Origin: Streptomyces lonarensis
GTDB lineage: Bacteria; Actinomycetota; Actinomycetes; Streptomycetales; Streptomycetaceae
Assembly (NCBI RefSeq): GCF_012033735.1
Contig: NZ_JAAVJD010000024.1
Location: 1 to 39,070 of the forward strand
Direction: 5' to 3'
DNA length: 39,070 nucleotides
Part shown: positions 38,086 through 39,070 of the stretch, piece by piece
Layout: the number at the start of each line of letters is the position of its first letter
How positions within the stretch are numbered: the stretch's first letter is position 1
Notes under the pieces: model-generated
The model's database searches: none
What the model saw: only the letters and a program-made list of their open reading frames with translations
What the model was told of the DNA's origin: nothing
Translations under genes and position numbers: made by a program

Positions 38086-39042
38086 GTGGAGACAGGGCAG
38101 CGCGCGCTCCGCCTGCCGGCCGCCGGGACTGCTCTGGCGCTGGTCGTCCTGGCCGGGTGCACCTCCGGGACCGGTCAGGCCGCGGGCGCGTTCCCGGAGG
38201 TCGTGATAGCGATGCCGGCGTGGACGGGCGGCCAGGCGAACGCCGCCGTGGCCGCGCACGTGCTGCGCGAGGAGCTGGGGGTGCCCGTCCGGCTGCGGGA
38301 GCTCTCCCCCGGCCAGGCGTGGGACCAGCTGGACCAGGGCGGGGTGCAGGTCGTGCTGGAGGACTGGGGTGCCAGCCCGGACAAGCGCCGCCTGTACACG
38401 GCGCAGCGGATGTCGGTGGTGCCCGCGGGTGACCTCGGCCCGGTGGGTCGGGTGGGCTGGTACGTGCCCGGTGGCTACGCCGCGGCCAACCCCGGGGTGC
38501 TCGACTGGCGGAACCTCAACGAGTACGCCGACACGTTCGCGTCGGCGGAGAGCGACGGCCGGGGCCGGCTGCTGACCGGCGGTCCGGACGACGCCTCGCA
38601 CGACGAGGCGCTGATCGACGCGCTCGACCTGGCGTACACGACGGTGCCGGCCGGCGGCGAGGAGCAGCTGATCGAGGCGCTGCGCGGCGCCGACCGCGAC
38701 GGCGGCGCGGTGCTCGCCAACTGGTGGCAGCCGCACTGGCTGCACGAGGAGCTGGAGTTGGCGGAGGTGGAACTGCCGGAGCACACGGCGGGCTGCCACC
38801 GGGAGGGCGGTCCGGACCGCTGCGGCTACCCGGACATTCCGCTGCGGAAGTACCTCAACGCGGTCTTCGCGGAGCACGGCGGTGAGGCCGCGGCCTTCCT
38901 GACGGACTTCTCCTGGACGGCGGAGGAGCAGAACGAGGTGGCGCGGATGATCGCCGCCGAGGGGATGAGCCCGGAGGGCGCGGCCGCGCGCTGGGCGGAG
39001 AAGAACACCGAGCGCATAGCGGGGTGGCTGGGCGAGGGCTGA
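38086..39042 (+). CDS. Glycine betaine/choline ABC transporter substrate-binding lipoprotein
   Basis: A 318-aa OpuAC-type binding protein. The signal peptide ends in a lipobox (VVLAGC, Cys near residue 25), so it is a lipoprotein on the outer face of the membrane. Family features are VIAMPAWTGGQANAAVAAHV, LEDWGASPD, and GGAVLANWWQPHWLHEEL, whose Trp cluster typically forms the aromatic cage for the trimethylammonium group. GTG at 38086 is chosen for GTGGGGA upstream and the immediate signal peptide. A separate promoter (TAATGT near 38037) is possible. The permease and ATPase genes would lie beyond the right edge. It completes a choline/betaine uptake and conversion module with the two enzymes before it. 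Confidence 0.88.
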   Translation: METGQRALRLPAAGTALALVVLAGCTSGTGQAAGAFPEVVIAMPAWTGGQANAAVAAHVLREELGVPVRLRELSPGQAWDQLDQGGVQVVLEDWGASPDKRRLYTAQRMSVVPAGDLGPVGRVGWYVPGGYAAANPGVLDWRNLNEYADTFASAESDGRGRLLTGGPDDASHDEALIDALDLAYTTVPAGGEEQLIEALRGADRDGGAVLANWWQPHWLHEELELAEVELPEHTAGCHREGGPDRCGYPDIPLRKYLNAVFAEHGGEAAAFLTDFSWTAEEQNEVARMIAAEGMSPEGAAARWAEKNTERIAGWLGEG

Positions 39043-39070
39043 CGCCCTCGCCCCTCCCCCGGTCCGAGCG

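Overview
The base composition (very high G+C, strong G/C bias at third codon positions, GTG starts, AGGAGG-type ribosome sites mixed with leaderless-looking starts) and the gene content point to a Streptomyces chromosome. From memory, and unchecked here, the conserved genes follow the order of the S. coelicolor core block from about SCO4881 down to SCO4827: wall-polymer glycosyltransferase, methylmalonyl-CoA mutase-like protein, ECF sigma factor, GH20 hexosaminidase, sdhCDAB, D-Ala-D-Ala carboxypeptidase, trpS, rocD, mdh, betaine genes.

Layout. 1-6.4 kb is read leftwards: a putative wall-polymer glycosyltransferase cut by the window edge, a split-type methylmalonyl-CoA mutase large subunit, an ECF sigma factor with a long C-terminal tail, and a membrane-anchored GH20 enzyme. 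6.7-10.1 kb is the rightward operon sdhC-sdhD-sdhA-sdhB, closed by two tandem hairpins. 10.3-13.1 kb holds an alpha/beta hydrolase and two membrane proteins. 13.2-18.1 kb looks like an accessory patch inside the conserved backbone: a 5'-truncated regulator, an HD-domain phosphohydrolase, a methyltransferase, an XRE/DUF397 pair with a second nearly identical DUF397 copy and the vestige of a second XRE gene, and three small genes of unknown function. 18.2-23.3 kb carries a GlcD-like FAD oxidase, an unknown protein, an ABC-type substrate-binding protein gene interrupted by an in-frame TAG, and a Cna-B-like protein. 23.7-29.8 kb has a membrane metallophosphoesterase translationally coupled to a small membrane protein, dacC and yihY overlapping tail to tail, a 2H phosphoesterase and trpS. 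30.3-39.0 kb runs rightwards: rocD, a frameshifted HEPN-domain gene, mdh, and a choline-to-betaine module (betaine aldehyde dehydrogenase, choline oxidase-like GMC enzyme, betaine/choline-binding lipoprotein).

How the genes work together. sdhCDAB and mdh are two TCA-cycle steps. The right-hand genes import choline or betaine and oxidise choline to glycine betaine, an osmoprotectant. GH20, dacC and the left-edge glycosyltransferase act on the cell envelope.

The most unusual item is the HEPN gene at 31.65-33.28 kb between rocD and mdh. It looks like a solitary HEPN ribonuclease of the kind used in anti-phage defence. One frameshift falls exactly on the catalytic His of its RNxxxH motif, so the active site and the C-terminus are lost together.
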